DNA of 64,000 nt from Heterocephalus glaber (GCF_000247695.1 NW_004624742.1:6647034-6711033); one strand, 5' to 3'. Shown: positions 22,425 through 33,488, counted from the first letter of the stretch. Numbers and translations are program-made. Notes: a model not told the origin generated them from the letters alone.

Positions 22425-22509
22425 TGGGCCAGGGATTTAGCTCAGTGGTTTCGCTGCCTGCTGCACAAGCTCAAGGACCCGAGTTCGATCCCCGGTACCA
22501 AAAAAAAAA
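22425..22509 (+). mobile_element. tRNA-derived ID-like SINE (second of a pair)
   Basis: Sense copy of the CTGCTG variant. AGAGTTGGTG flanks it at 22415-22424 and 22510-22519. The same target was hit twice by different variants. Confidence 0.93.
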
Positions 22510-22518
22510 AGAGTTGGT

Positions 22519-22790
22519 GACACATACCTATAATACAGGAACTCTGGGAAGTTGAGGCAAAAATCACAAGTTTGAGCCCAGCCTGGGCATCTTAGCAATT
22601 TTGTAGGACCTTATTTCCCATTCAAGTACTACCCAGGCCCAACCCTGCTTAGCTTCCAAGTTCAGACAAGATTGGTTGCATTCAGGGTGGTATGTCCATA
22701 GACATGCAAGACCTTATCTCAAATAAAAAATAAAAAGGATGGAGGATGTAGTGAAGTTTGAAAGCCCTGAGTTCAAACTCTAGTACTGAA
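22519..22790 (+). mobile_element. B1-dID composite SINE split by a 5S rRNA fragment
   Basis: The B1 half ('gacacatacctataatacagg' to about 22606) continues after the insert as 'gaccttatctcaaataaaaaat' and a dID half ('ggatgtagtgaagtttgaaagccctgag') ending at about 22788. Confidence 0.85.
22615..22703 (-). pseudogene. 3'-truncated 5S rRNA retropseudogene
   Basis: On the minus strand the sequence starts at 22703 as GTCTATGGACATACCACCCT and continues through AAGCTAAGCAGGGTTGGGCC to TAGTACTTGAATGGG. That corresponds to about the first 88 bases of 5S rRNA with scattered, partly CpG-type changes. The last third of the gene is missing and there is no A tail. Imperfect direct repeats AGGACCTTATTT (22605-22616) and AAGACCTTATCT (22708-22719) flank it. 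It cannot be a working 5S gene because the 3' part is absent. Confidence 0.88.
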
Positions 22791-22873
22791 AAAAAGAAAA
22801 AGAAAAAAGACAAGTCACAGATTGGGAAAAAACATTCTGCAAAACATATGTTTGGTAAAGGGATTGTATCCAG

Positions 22874-22876
<3 letters not shown>

Positions 22877-22914
<38 letters not shown>
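22877..22914 (+). repeat. (AT)n microsatellite
   Basis: Pure AT dinucleotide run. Confidence 0.95.
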
Positions 22915-22918
<4 letters not shown>

Positions 22919-22929
22919 TCAAGTTGACA

Positions 22930-23140
22930 CTGGGCATGGGAGTGTAATCCTGTAATTCCAGCACTGTGGCAGGCTGAGGCAAGAGGATTGGAAATTTGAG
23001 CCCAGCCTAGGCCATTTAGTGAGAACCTGTCTCAAAAGATGGGGTGGGGGATGGAGGAAGGGGGAGTGAAGATGTAGTTCAGAGTGAAAGCCCTGGGTTC
23101 AATCTTCAGTACCACCAAAATAAAAACAAAAAAGAAAACT
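22930..23140 (+). mobile_element. B1-dID composite SINE
   Basis: B1 half 'gggcatgggagtgtaatcctg' to 'gagaacctgtctcaaaag', then dID half 'gatgtagttcagagtgaaagccctgggttc', then an A-rich tail. Confidence 0.88.
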
Positions 23141-23460
23141 ACAAATTGAGTGATGCGAATTATATGAAATTTTAGAACAGGCAAACTATATACACAAAAC
23201 AGATGAGTGGTTTCAGGCTGAGAATGAGAGAGAAGGTAGATGTAAAAGGGCACAGGGGAAATTTTTAGAATGAGAAAAATGTTCTAAAACTTAATTGCAG
23301 TGATGTATACAAAACTATATAAATTTACTAAAATTCATTCATTTTATGCTGAAATGGGTAAATTTTATGGTATGTATATCATGCCTCCATAAAGCTGTTT
23401 TTAAAAACAAGCACAATTAAAAGGAGTAATAGACTGAAAAAATATTTATACAATTATACA

Positions 23461-23554
23461 GGGCTGGGGATTTAGCTCAGTGGTTCTGGCACCTGCCTTG
23501 CAAGCGCAAGGTCCTGAGTTCGATCCCCGGTACCAAAAAAAATAAAAAACAAAA
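23461..23554 (+). mobile_element. tRNA-derived ID-like SINE
   Basis: Near-consensus sense copy. Perfect target duplication ACAATTATACA lies at 23450-23460 and 23555-23565. Confidence 0.95.
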
Positions 23555-23565
23555 ACAATTATACA

Positions 23566-25300
23566 ATTAACAAAGCATTAATGTCCACAAAATATATAAA
23601 CTCCCTTAAGACAATAACAAATAGAATACTTAGGATATTTGGAAAATAGATAAATTTAAGAGAAAAATCACTCATGCCACTATGAACATTTTATCACATT
23701 CCCTTCTAGTCTTGTTTGAGAGACTATTTTAATATAATTGAAACCATAATTTTATAAGCTATAGTTTGGAGAGCCTGAGATTTTTAAAAAATTATGCACT
23801 GAGAGAGAGTCCCTGAAATCAAATTTTTAATTATAACACTAAAGGAGAAGAGTTCTGACTTACAATTATAGATAAGAGATACCTTTCTTCAGTACAGAAT
23901 ACAATGAATAACAAAATACATATTTCTTCTCACTACCATTTCCTTCTCTTCAGGCCTATAATTAGCACTCAGTCCAAGAAATGCTACCAGGCTTCTCTTT
24001 CTCAGGTCTTTTTACCACTTAATATAGAGGTGGGAAGACAAAAGATATTGAATCTCTACTTTGTTCAATTGTGCTGCTGTGGTTGAGGATTTAGCAGTGA
24101 CCAAGAAATAACAGCTTTACAAAGCCTTATCTGGACAAGCTAGGGATTATATATAATAAATAATAAATAAGTAATTACAAATGATTAAATTATTACAAGC
24201 TTTGAGACCATATCCGAATCCATTTGTGTGAGTCCGTATCCAAATATAAGCCCATCCTTTACCTTGCATCTACTATATGACATCATTCCCTGAAGGCTGT
24301 ATTCTGTTGCCCCTGTTCAGCCCTTCCTCCACCATCCATTTTCGAAACTCTTCCTCTCTGACCTTTGAAACTACATTGCTCTTAGCAAGTTGGCCTACAT
24401 TCTCAGACTCATTCTGAAACTAAGATTGTAGTTTCCTGAAGATCAGATCTAGCTCCTTTCTCTTCTCTATAATCTGAGTGAACTCATCCATATCTATGGA
24501 TGTGATCTATATGCTGACAGCTCTCAAAGTTCTACCTCCAGCCCTTAAGCCCAGTCCTGCAGGCACGACTGACGATTTAGCATTTTTACATCACTTCTTC
24601 TTAATGTTATCTCAGACTCAACATGTCATTGAATTTGTGAGTTTCAATTGGCCCATTTGAAAGAAATAAATGAAAAGAAAGAAGGAAAAATATGGCACTG
24701 TAATCCATTCAGAAGGGTAAACTAGAAATATAGGAATCATCATCTTTCATTGTCTTTTCCCTCTAGCAACACCCATATGAGATCTAAATAAATTAAGAAG
24801 TAAATTAAGAATCGGGAAGATAGGGATCAACATGTCAGCTTTACTAGTGATGAAGTCTAGGTTGAAGAATGTGATTTAGATGTGTGGTAAAAATCAGTTT
24901 CCTAACTGAGTCTTGGCTTTAGAAAGATTTTCCTATCCAGTCCCTGGCAGCACCAGAGCACTGAAGCTGTCTCCCCAAAGAATAGGCTCATCATTAAAAA
25001 GCTTGCTCCCTGTGTAGACTGAGAACATATCCTCCCTGAAGGCGAGCCAGTCCTAAACAGCGGACAGGAGAGGCTGAACCTTCAGCCCCATTTACTCTCC
25101 CAAACTCATCCATCTTGTGGAAGGAGTAAAGGATAAAACCAATTAACAAAACAAAACAAAACAAAACACCACCACCAACAACAACAAAACAAATTAGAAA
25201 ATTTAAAGGAAATCCCTCTTTTGGGAAACCAGAGAGGTAGAGAAGCATCTCCCTCTTAATATGATGGCAATACCAAAGCCTATTGATTTTTATGTCCAAA
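23566..25300. other. No gene recognised
   Basis: AT-rich with short frames only. It includes an (AAAAC)n run near 25145-25168. Confidence 0.4.
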
Positions 25301-26020
25301 ATATCTCTGACAACATTGCCTTCTCTCCATTTCTATTACCACCTCCCTGATCCAAGCTCACATCATCTCTCACTTATACCTCTACAATCACCTTCTCACC
25401 ATTTGAACTACCGGAAACACCTATTTTCACTTCTTCTACATCTTTTCTTCATATACCATCCACAATGATATTTTCACAATGCAAATATGATCATATTTTT
25501 TCTTCTGCTTTTCCACTTTCCTCCTTAAACATAGCTTTTAACATAAAGAATCAAATCCTTTGCAGATCCCTCAAGGCCTTACACTATCTGGCCCCACCCA
25601 CTGCTACAGCCTCAATTTATAGATGTCCCTTGCTTTTTGATTTTCAGCTACATTGGCATTTTTTTCAGTTCATCTAAATGCCTCCTGCCATAGGTCCTAT
25701 GACAAAAACTCATTTCCTCCTTCCAACTGATTGCTAACTGCTACTCAAACTCCAGGTGTAGTTAATCATGGTTTCCTCAGAGATGGCTTTTTTTGCCACC
25801 AAGTCCTCTCAAAATATCATGTACTTCTACATCATGGCAGTTTTCAGATAAAATTTATATTTACATGTACTATGTAAATGTTCTGTCTCTTGTAATGTAA
25901 GAATGCTAATGTTCTGAGCTATGTGAGTGGTATTGTTGCTTTCCCCCCACTAAGCTAGATCCCTAGGTTTGGATACAGTATTTGGCTTATGGTAGGTTCT
26001 TGAAAAATGTCTGTAATTTT
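25300..26020 (+). mobile_element. L2-like LINE remnant
   Basis: 'cttacactatctggccccaccc', 'ggcatttttttcagttcatc', 'atggttttcctcagagatgg'-like and the closing 'atttggcttatggtaggttcttgaa' follow the L2 3' region in order. Diverged. Confidence 0.5.
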
Positions 26021-26317
26021 GAAACACCAGGGTAAGAGCTAGGAGTTAGAGTGAAGGGTTTTGAAGGTTTTACTGGGAAAGATATCTTTTAGTGAGATCT
26101 GCAAGTTGATTAGAAGTTGTTAAGAAAAGGCTAAAGGAAAACATTCCAGATAGAATAACATGTGGGAAAACTTGTTAGGTAAACATTAGCCTGTATAGTG
26201 TGTCCCAGAGAATGAAAGTTTCAGAGGGACTGCAGCTGGGAGAATGACAACTAGACAGTCTGGTTAAGAGTTTAGAATTTATCCTAAGAGCAATGAAAGG
26301 CCTCAGAAGTTTTTGTA

Positions 26318-26402
26318 TTGTTTTGTTTAAGTGATGCTGGGACTCAAACCTTGTATATGCTAGGCAAGTAGTCTACCATGAACCTACACCCCAGCCTTTT
26401 TT
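26318..26402 (-). mobile_element. Older ID-type SINE, antisense
   Basis: 'gatgctgggactcaaaccttg' to 'cctacaccccagcc' is the complement of an old ID/dID unit. Confidence 0.7.
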
Positions 26403-26497
26403 TGAAAGGTTTTAAGCAATGTAGTGACATGGTTAGATTTGCGTTCTGGCTACTGTAAGGAAGGGGACTAAAAATGGGAATACATTAAGATAGTCTA

Positions 26498-26596
26498 GGG
26501 CTGGGGATTTAGCTCAGTGGTTCTGCCTCCTGACTCACAAGCGGAAGGACCCAAGTTCAATCCCCAGTACCAAAAAAAAAAAAGAAAGAGAAAAAA
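26498..26596 (+). mobile_element. tRNA-derived ID-like SINE
   Basis: Sense copy with an A/G tail. AAGATAGTCTA (26487-26497) precedes it and related text follows. Confidence 0.92.
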
Positions 26597-26609
26597 GATA
26601 GATAATCTA

Positions 26610-26713
26610 AAAATAAGAACCAAGATATATCATGTACAGGTACAAACACCCAATGATTAATGCAAATGAATTGTATATCTAAAATGTACCAATAAAAGAA
26701 CTAAAAAAAAAAA
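26610..26713 (+). mobile_element. Short 5'-truncated L1 3' end
   Basis: The last ~100 bases end 'tctaaaatgtaccaataaaag' plus an A tail, matching the family at 1-215. Target duplication GATAGATAATCTA / GATAGATAGTCTA lies at 26597-26609 and 26714-26726. Confidence 0.75.
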
Positions 26714-27391
26714 GATAGATAGTCTAAATAGAGTATAGTGGAGACAATGAGGATAGGGAATGAACAGACCGGGCCATCCATATTTAAGAGCAGAAAGAAC
26801 AAACTTGATGGGGGATTGATTGTGATGACTGAGGTAGAGAGTAAAATGAGAAACTACTGCCAAGTTTAGGTTGGACAGCACTTGAGTAGAGCATATGGAG
26901 TAAGAAAAGCATCTCAGATGGTCCTGAGGAATTTTAGCATACAATGGTAGAGGAAAAGAGCCCTGTGAAGGAGAGTAAGAAAGATTTAGTGGAGAAACTA
27001 CAAGAAAATCAGGAGAGTAAGATGCTGCCCAAGTCAAAGGTACATGATGTGTTTGGGAGGAAGCATCCTTATACACTGGTGTCCAGTTTCTACCATCTAC
27101 ACTTCAATTTCTAGGAAGAGAATAGCATATAACATTTTTCATGTATTGACTTTTTTTATTCCATCTTTCTGGAATGCCCTCCTTAATTGCTATGCTTAGG
27201 GGAAAAAGTAAAAATAACTTTAATCCCTTAACTATCTCTTTAAGCAGCATTCACCTTTTGTTATAGTCAGCTGCTTCCATGACTGTCTTCTCTGCCACAC
27301 CATGACCAATACAGTACATGTCTCATGGTGGGAGTTCAAAGAACATTAGTCAATTCACTCAATATAAGTACTATTAAGAATATCATTTATT

Positions 27392-27503
27392 TGGGCTGGG
27401 GATTTAACTCAGTGGTTCCGCTGCTTACCTCGCAAGTGCAAGGACCCGAGTTCAATCCCCGGTACCAAAAAAACTAAAAAAAACAACCCAAAACAAAACA
27501 AAA
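27392..27503 (+). mobile_element. tRNA-derived ID-like SINE
   Basis: Sense copy with an AAAAC tail. Perfect 16-bp target duplication AAGAATATCATTTATT lies at 27376-27391 and 27504-27519. Confidence 0.95.
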
Positions 27504-27599
27504 AAGAATATCATTTATTGAATATTAAGAGTATTGTACTGTTTCTGGGTGCCTGTGCTACTGCTTGATTTATAATAACTTTTTAAGTCTTATAAAACT

Positions 27600-27745
27600 C
27601 ATTAAGAGTCATGATTATTGCCATTTTATAGATTAGGAAACTGAAACTGAGAAAAAAGTAACTTCTTCAGAGTCACTTAGTAAGTTGCAGAGCTGCAATT
27701 CACACACAAATCTGCCCAATTCCAAAGTCCAGGCTTAACCACCAT
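27600..27745 (-). mobile_element. MIR SINE remnant, antisense
   Basis: 'ccattttatagattaggaaactg' and 'agtcacttagtaagttgcag' match the complement of MIR. Confidence 0.65.
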
Positions 27746-28570
27746 CTCTCTCAAGAGAAGTAAACATTCACATTTTTCCAGACATCTGTGGAGGAGACAT
27801 TTTCGAACTGGCAGCTTTCCCAGTTCATCTAAAATTATAGCATATAAGCAACAGCTTGCTCTCATTCCAAGAATGCTTTACTCTAGGTCTGACTGAGCCC
27901 CTACTGAGCTGCCTTCTCTACCTGCAGAACAATAGGTTTTTCCTTCATACTTTTGCCTAAGCCTATCTGCCAGAGCAATTTCTGGCTCCCCAACAGGATG
28001 TGATTCTTAGAATCAATACCCTAATTCCACTTTTCCTTTCTTAACATTTCTTTGCCCCACTTGATTCATAGGATTACTCAAGAATCCTTTGCTTGAAGTG
28101 CCCATAGTGATTTCTTATTTCTGTCTAGTATGGAGCTACAGTCAACATACTAGAATGTAGGCTTCACCAGGACTGAGACATTGTCATTCTTCTTCATATC
28201 CCTATGCCCAGTATACTGAGCAATGTGATTCCCAGGACTCATGGGAGCACATATTAGATAATGGTCAGCAGAATTAGTCTAATGGTGATGAATCCCAAAC
28301 TTGGCTGACTGTTACAGCAACGCAGGCATGGTATGCACAGAGTAAAATCACAAACACATGGAGGTCCATATGAAAAGATGAACTAATAAAAACTTTTCAT
28401 GAAATTTGCCCAAAGTCTCTGTAGTCCAGTCCTTTCAAAACACCAGCAGACCAAAGAATGAGAGAGCAATGGCAGAGTTGGTTGCCTTTGTTGGGGAGGG
28501 AAAATTCTTTACAGGAGACCACAGATAATTCATAAAGCAATCTGTCTAAGAGTGATTTAGAGTCATTTAT
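27746..28570. other. No gene recognised
   Basis: A possible L2 trace lies at 28140-28230; otherwise nothing identifiable. Confidence 0.4.
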
Positions 28571-28584
28571 GAAAATAATTCTCT

Positions 28585-28648
28585 GGTACCTGCCTCACAA
28601 GTGCAAGGTCCTGAGTTCAATCTCCGGTACTAAAAAGAAAAAAAAAAA
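28585..28648 (+). mobile_element. 5'-truncated tRNA-derived SINE
   Basis: Only the 3' half is present ('ggtacctgcctcacaag' onward). It still has a perfect target duplication GAAAATAATTCTCT (28571-28584 and 28649-28662), so the truncation happened at insertion. Confidence 0.92.
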
Positions 28649-28738
28649 GAAAATAATTCTCTAGTTATTTATTTAAATTAAAAATCCTGAAAGTGTACTT
28701 AGAATAAGGCAAGGATTTCCTATCTCAATAGCTAAGGT

Positions 28739-28850
28739 GCTAGCTGGGTGCAGTGGTGCGAGCCTGTAGTTCCAACTACTCAGGAGGGTGAGGCATGAAT
28801 CCAGGTGCTGGAGGCAGCCAAGGCAATTAAGGGCAATCCCATCTCTTTAA
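28739..28850 (+). mobile_element. B1-like (7SL-derived) SINE
   Basis: 'gctgggtgcagtggtgcgagcc', 'tactcaggagggtgaggc' and an A tail. Diverged. Confidence 0.75.
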
Positions 28851-28864
28851 AAAAAAGTTAAGGT

Positions 28865-28945
28865 AGGGCCAGGGATTTAGCTCAGTGGCACCGTGCTTGC
28901 CTTGCAAGCACAAGGTCCTAAGCTCAATCCCTGGTACCAGGAGGG
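28865..28945 (+). mobile_element. tRNA-derived ID-like SINE
   Basis: Copy of the 'GGCACCGTGCTTGCCTTGCAAGC' variant. Target duplication AAAAAAGTTAAGGT lies at 28851-28864 and 28946-28959. Confidence 0.94.
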
Positions 28946-28959
28946 AAAAAAGTTAAGGT

Positions 28960-29780
28960 TCCAAAAAGCTGGGAGACATTATGAATTCTAGCAGCAATTT
29001 TCTTCATTTTTAAGGGGCTGATTCATGGATCCTCTCATTTTCTGTTGTCACTCCAGCCATTTCTCCTGGCAAGGATAGTTGCAGGCAAAATACTGATATA
29101 TGGCTAGATTTATACTTTATACTTAATTATTGATTGACCTATTTTAGGGAAGTATCTGGCACATGATTGCTTTTCCTATTAAAAAAATTTCACTATTGCC
29201 CATAGAGATAGCAAGATTGATACTTTGTCTGTTCAGGATATTGCAGGCAAAGTCCCCCTTTCCCATTTTGTTCCTTCTTAGGAAAATCTCATTGTCAGAA
29301 GAAACCTATCAAAACCACCTCACTTTTATATGCCAAAAAAATTTGTGTGGGTTTTTTTTTTTTTGGTTCTAGTGCTTAAAAAAAAATTTTTTTTCATATT
29401 AGTCAGATTGGCTATCACTGTTCATTTCCAAAGCTACTGCAAAATCATCAATTTCTGTTCCTAGCCTTTAGGGATGTATTTTTTCTCTTCATTAAAAGAA
29501 ATATCCTTTATGCCCTTGTACATGCATATTTTTAATTTTTTGGATACAATAACAGAAGCAGAAAGAATATGAATAAATGTTTTCTTTTTTATTACTGTTT
29601 TATATTCACTTCTGATGATATCCTTGCGGATAGAATACTGACAGTCAACCAGATGATCACTGTACAATGAATTCTAGCCAGAATCATCTCACATAGGACT
29701 GCCTATTATGCTCCAAATAGAATTACAAAGGTAGAAACTCTTACCACTCTATCTCTCCTCAAAGCAAATGTAATGTGATC
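28960..29780. other. No gene or clear repeat seen
   Basis: AT-rich sequence with no recognisable elements. Confidence 0.4.
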
Positions 29781-29784
29781 ACTA

Positions 29785-29870
29785 ACTCAAATATATATAT
29801 ATATACAATATTATATACTATATCATATACTATGCTATATATAATATATTATATATGAAGATATTTGAGT
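29785..29870. repeat. AT-rich palindrome
   Basis: ACTCAAATAT (29785-29794) and its exact complement ATATTTGAGT (29861-29870) enclose alternating TA sequence, able to form a long hairpin. Confidence 0.85.
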
Positions 29871-29899
29871 ATTATGTGACTGATCTCTTTCTTTCCTTC

Positions 29900-29980
29900 C
29901 CCTCTTGGTGTGGGAAATGGAAACCAGGCATTGAGCATGCTAAGCTTACACTGTACTGCTGAGCAACACCCCTAGTCCCT
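29900..29980 (-). mobile_element. Older ID-type SINE, antisense
   Basis: 'accaggcattgagcatgctaagc' to 'tgagcaacacccctagtcc' is the complement of an old ID unit. Confidence 0.65.
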
Positions 29981-30116
29981 AATATCTCTCTTTTAAAAGG
30001 ACAAGGAGGTAATTTGTCATTTCTATTTGATGCAACGGTGATGCATTATTTAACATGTAAAAATTTTCTAATAATATCCAAACTGTAGGTGAAGCAGCAA
30101 TTTAGCATTCATTTTT

Positions 30117-30203
30117 TTTTGTCTTTTTATACTGGGGATCAAACTCAGGATCTTGCGCTTGCAAGACAGGTGTGGCGCCACTGAGCTACTTCCCCAGCCT
30201 GCA
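30117..30203 (-). mobile_element. tRNA-derived ID-like SINE
   Basis: Antisense copy. Target duplication AGCATTCATTTTT lies at 30104-30116 and 30204-30216. Confidence 0.94.
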
Positions 30204-30216
30204 AGCATTCATTTTT

Positions 30217-31190
30217 AATGAAACATTGTTGTGAATATTTATTGAATTTCAAGGGAAGAAAATACCTAAACCTCTTACCTGATAGTGCATTAGATGGCTG
30301 CACACATTTCCTTTTGCCCTCAGGCTTCTAATTATAGATCATAAGAATTAAGTGCTGGCCACATACCTTTCCCAACTCATAGTACCCCCACCGGAAAGTA
30401 GTAATATGACATGGTCAGGATTGAAAATGTGATCTAAAACTGCTTTGTGTCCTATGCTTGGGAAGTGCACTGTCTTCAGAGGTATTCAAGGGATCTGTAT
30501 AGAGCCTGGGGGTCCAGGTTGCTTATCCAGGTATGCAAGCCTGAAAGCAGGAATTGCGTATATTGATTGATACTACTGTATATTCCATACAATTAGACAT
30601 CTCATACCTGAGTCAAAGGATTAAATAGGTGTTGAATAAACAAATGAACGAAAAATGTCTTTTTGTATCTGGTAAAATAATGGAGCAGATGCTATAGAAA
30701 TCAGAGTGCCCAGAGATTAAAGCAGTTTCTGGGAGACAAGATTTGTTCATCGCAGAGAGAGACAGGTTCCTCTGGCTTTACTATTGACACGTACTGGAGA
30801 AAGTCACGTAACGATACAGAAGAAGCATCACTACAGATTCTTAGCCTCCATTATCAACAAAACCACTAATTTTATCCAACTGCTAAGGGATCTGGGTCTA
30901 GTCTCACCCACTCTCCACAGCAGCTGTTTCATACCTTCTCCCAACCTCCTTCAAGTCACTTTGTGCAGAAACCAGTGTGTCAACTTTATAGATAAAATGG
31001 ACAGCATTGGAGCAAAGGAAATAATTCATTGCCAGACATGCCACATAAAAACATGTCAAATAGAACTGTTCTTTCCCCATTCCAGTCTAATCTTAATACT
31101 CTTCCTAATCTACCACTTCATGGAACTCTCTCCTTCTATTATCTTTCTTTAAAAATTTTTTTTGAGTTTCCTTGAAACTCTATTGAAATT
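30217..31190. other. No gene recognised
   Basis: A 122-codon plus frame at 30784-31152 shows no domain, no signal peptide and no splice context I can support. Confidence 0.4.
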
Positions 31191-31579
31191 TTTATAAAAC
31201 AATAAATTGGACACATTCAAACTACAAAATCTCACTACAACCAAGATAATGAGCATATGCATCACTTCCCAACACGTCTTTGTGATCCCTTAACCAAGCC
31301 CGCACCTTTCCCCTCCACAAGCAACCACTGATCTGTCATTGTAGATGAATATGTATTTTCTAAAGTTTTACATAAAGACAGCCAAAAAATGTTGCAGGAG
31401 AGGGTGGCTTTGTACATTTGTCCATTGGTAGGCATTTGGGTTGTTTCTGGGTTTTGGTTATTACTAATGCAGCTACTATGAAAATTCTTGTATAAGTCTT
31501 TATGTGAGTGTATCATTTTTTTATCCTGGAGTAAGTGAGAATTATACTAATTGTATGATGTGTATCTTTAAACTTTCTT

Positions 31580-31662
31580 TTTTTCCTTTGGTGGTGCTGG
31601 AGAGCTCATTGAAGACCTCATATATGATATGCTAGGCAAACACTCTATTTTTGAGCCCCTAT
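31580..31662 (-). mobile_element. Older ID-type SINE, antisense
   Basis: 'ggtggtgctggagagctcattgaag' to 'tttttgagcccct' is the complement of an old ID unit. Confidence 0.55.
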
Positions 31663-31884
31663 TTAATTTTAAAAAAAAAAATGCCAAAATTTTTACAAAG
31701 TGATTTTACATTCCTGTAAGTAGAGTTCCAGTTGCTATACATATTTGTCAAACTTGGTATCAGTAGTCTTTTTATTTTTAACCATTTTCATAGGTATATA
31801 GTGATACCTTATTGTGGTTTTAATTTAAATTTCCCTAATGACTAAAGATATTTTTCCTGTGCTTATTTGACATATATATATGGC

Positions 31885-32352
31885 ATAGTACCGAAGCCAG
31901 AGATAGAGGAAATTTTACAGATAGGGCACAGGTCCTAAATATTTAAAATTAACTAAAAGTTGGGCCCTAAGTGCTTGAGTTAGCATGTCAAAATAGACTA
32001 TCAGGGCCTAATAAAATTAGAGACAAAAAATAGGTCCTTAACCAAATGAGAGACCTTAAAGGAAGTAAAATGCAAATAAAACAACTTGCTTTCCAGGTCT
32101 ATCTGAAACCAGGAACATCCTAACTTTCTCTCAAGTACACGGGTCCCAAAAACTGTATAAAAACCCAATGGACCTAAACATCTACAGTGTCTGCCTTACA
32201 GACCATCCCTCACCAACTAGCTGAGAACTTTCCTTTTATTCTTTCTAATAAACAAACATTTAGCCATTGCTCACCACTTGCTGTTAGCTATTTTGTCAGC
32301 TTCAATCTTTGTTACCCAAAACAAGGACCTAAGAGCTAGATCAGGTTACATT
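31885..32352 (+). mobile_element. Retroviral-type LTR inside L1
   Basis: A block foreign to the surrounding L1 contains TATAAAAACC (about 32156-32165), AATAAAC (about 32248-32254) and a U5-like end closing GGTTACA followed by TTTTGGTG. This is the promoter / polyadenylation / terminus order of an ERV LTR. Start and target duplication are unresolved. It is a remnant with no coding sequence. Confidence 0.5.
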
Positions 32353-32374
32353 TTGGTGTGTATAGGGAGCAGAA

Positions 32375-32457
32375 AATGGGATGATATTGAGAGTTGAACC
32401 CAGGATCTCATGCTTACTAGGCAAGTACTCTAACACTGAGCTATATCCTCAGCCCTT
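32375..32457 (-). mobile_element. Older ID-type SINE, antisense
   Basis: 'gagttgaacccaggatctcatgc' to 'ctgagctatatcctcagccc' is the complement of an ID unit. Confidence 0.75.
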
Positions 32458-32625
32458 GTATTCATTCATCTATTTTTAAAATTAGATGATTTTTTACTGC
32501 ATTGTGAATATTCTTTATATTTCATGGATAAAAGCCCTTTATCATGCATGTGATGCGTGAATATTTTCTTACATTATGTGGGCTGTCTTCATTTTCCCAT
32601 ACAAAGAGCAAAAGTTCTAAATTTT

Positions 32626-32717
32626 TTTTTTTTTTTTTTTTTTTGGTACTGGGGATCGAACTCAGGACCTTGCACTTGTGAGGCTGACAGTGGAACCACT
32701 GAGCTAAATCCCTGGCC
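32626..32717 (-). mobile_element. tRNA-derived ID-like SINE inside L1
   Basis: Antisense copy. Target duplication CAAAAGTTCTAAATTTT / CAAAAGTTCTTAATTTT lies at 32609-32625 and 32718-32734. Confidence 0.95.
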
Positions 32718-33405
32718 CAAAAGTTCTTAATTTTAATAAAATCATTTTAACAATTTATTTCTTGTAGAAAATGTATTTTTGGTGTCTTTTAAAAAATCTT
32801 CGCTTAAACTTATCTCATAAAGATCTAATCCTAAAAGTTTCCAGCTTAGGTTTTAGATTAGGTCTGTGATTCATCTTGAGTTAATTTTTATATATGAATC
32901 ATATTTAAAATTTTTTGCCTATGGATATTCATTTTTTCCAGTATCATTGATTGTCCTTTCTCTGAACTGCCTTTGTATTTTTGCTAAAAATTAATTGACA
33001 ATGTATTCATGGATCTACTTCTGGACATTCTGTTCTTTTTCACTGATTTGTCTATCTTAATGCTAATACCATTCTGTCTAGATTACAGTTTTCCATGCTG
33101 GTCATGTCACAGACCATTTACTAGCCTATAGATTGGTTTTGTTTGAATCAGCTCCCTATCCATTGTCCATTCAGGTGCAGCTGAGTGTTGAGGAATCAGC
33201 CTTGCACAGTACAAAGCAGGGCTGCCAAGGACTACTCTCCACGTGGGCCAAGGACAAGGCAGTTTCCTTTAACGTATGGTACAGGCACTGACTCTATCCT
33301 GAAAATACCCCCCTCTTCTCTCTTCAGCTCCTTCAATAAATTTTTGCATATTTTTCTAGCACTCAAATTTGATCACATAATTTTCTTTTAAAAATCTATG
33401 AATGG

Positions 33406-33488
33406 GGCAGGGGATTTAGCTCAGTGGTTCTGCCACCTGCCTGGCAAGCACGAGGACCTGAGTTCGATCCCCGGTACCAAAAAAAAAA
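33406..33488 (+). mobile_element. tRNA-derived ID-like SINE
   Basis: Sense copy. Target duplication AAAATCTATGAATGG / AAAATCTATAAATGG lies at 33391-33405 and 33489-33503. Confidence 0.95.

Larger units (their letters stand above)
26030..27110 (+). mobile_element. Ancient mammalian-wide interspersed repeat (unnamed)
   Basis: Segments such as 'gagtttagaatttatcctaagagcaatg', 'ggttttaagcaatgtagtgacatgg' and 'gggattgattgtgatgactgagg' belong to a familiar old mammalian repeat whose name I cannot assign with confidence. Related text appears at 16330-16410 and 17030-17270. Younger SINE and L1 insertions interrupt it. Confidence 0.35.
31200..33090 (-). mobile_element. Old L1 (L1M-type) LINE, antisense, split by LTR and SINEs
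   Basis: The plus strand reads as the familiar complement of an old mammalian L1 3' region: 'gcaaccactgatctgtcattgtag', 'ggcatttgggttgtttctggg', 'gagttccagttgctatacat', 'ttgtggttttaatttaaatttcc', 'gattcatcttgagttaattttta', 'ggatctacttctggacattc'. Order is conserved across the interruptions. No coding capacity remains. Confidence 0.8.

Noticed and set aside
26657..27076. 139-codon minus-strand ORF
   Set aside because: It lies across an L1 3' end and old interspersed repeat sequence; composition is low-complexity Ser/Leu/Tyr with no motif.
30800..30835. U6 snRNA-like text (ACGATACAGAAGAAGC)
   Set aside because: Only about a dozen bases match, with no flanking U6 sequence and no target duplication; likely chance.
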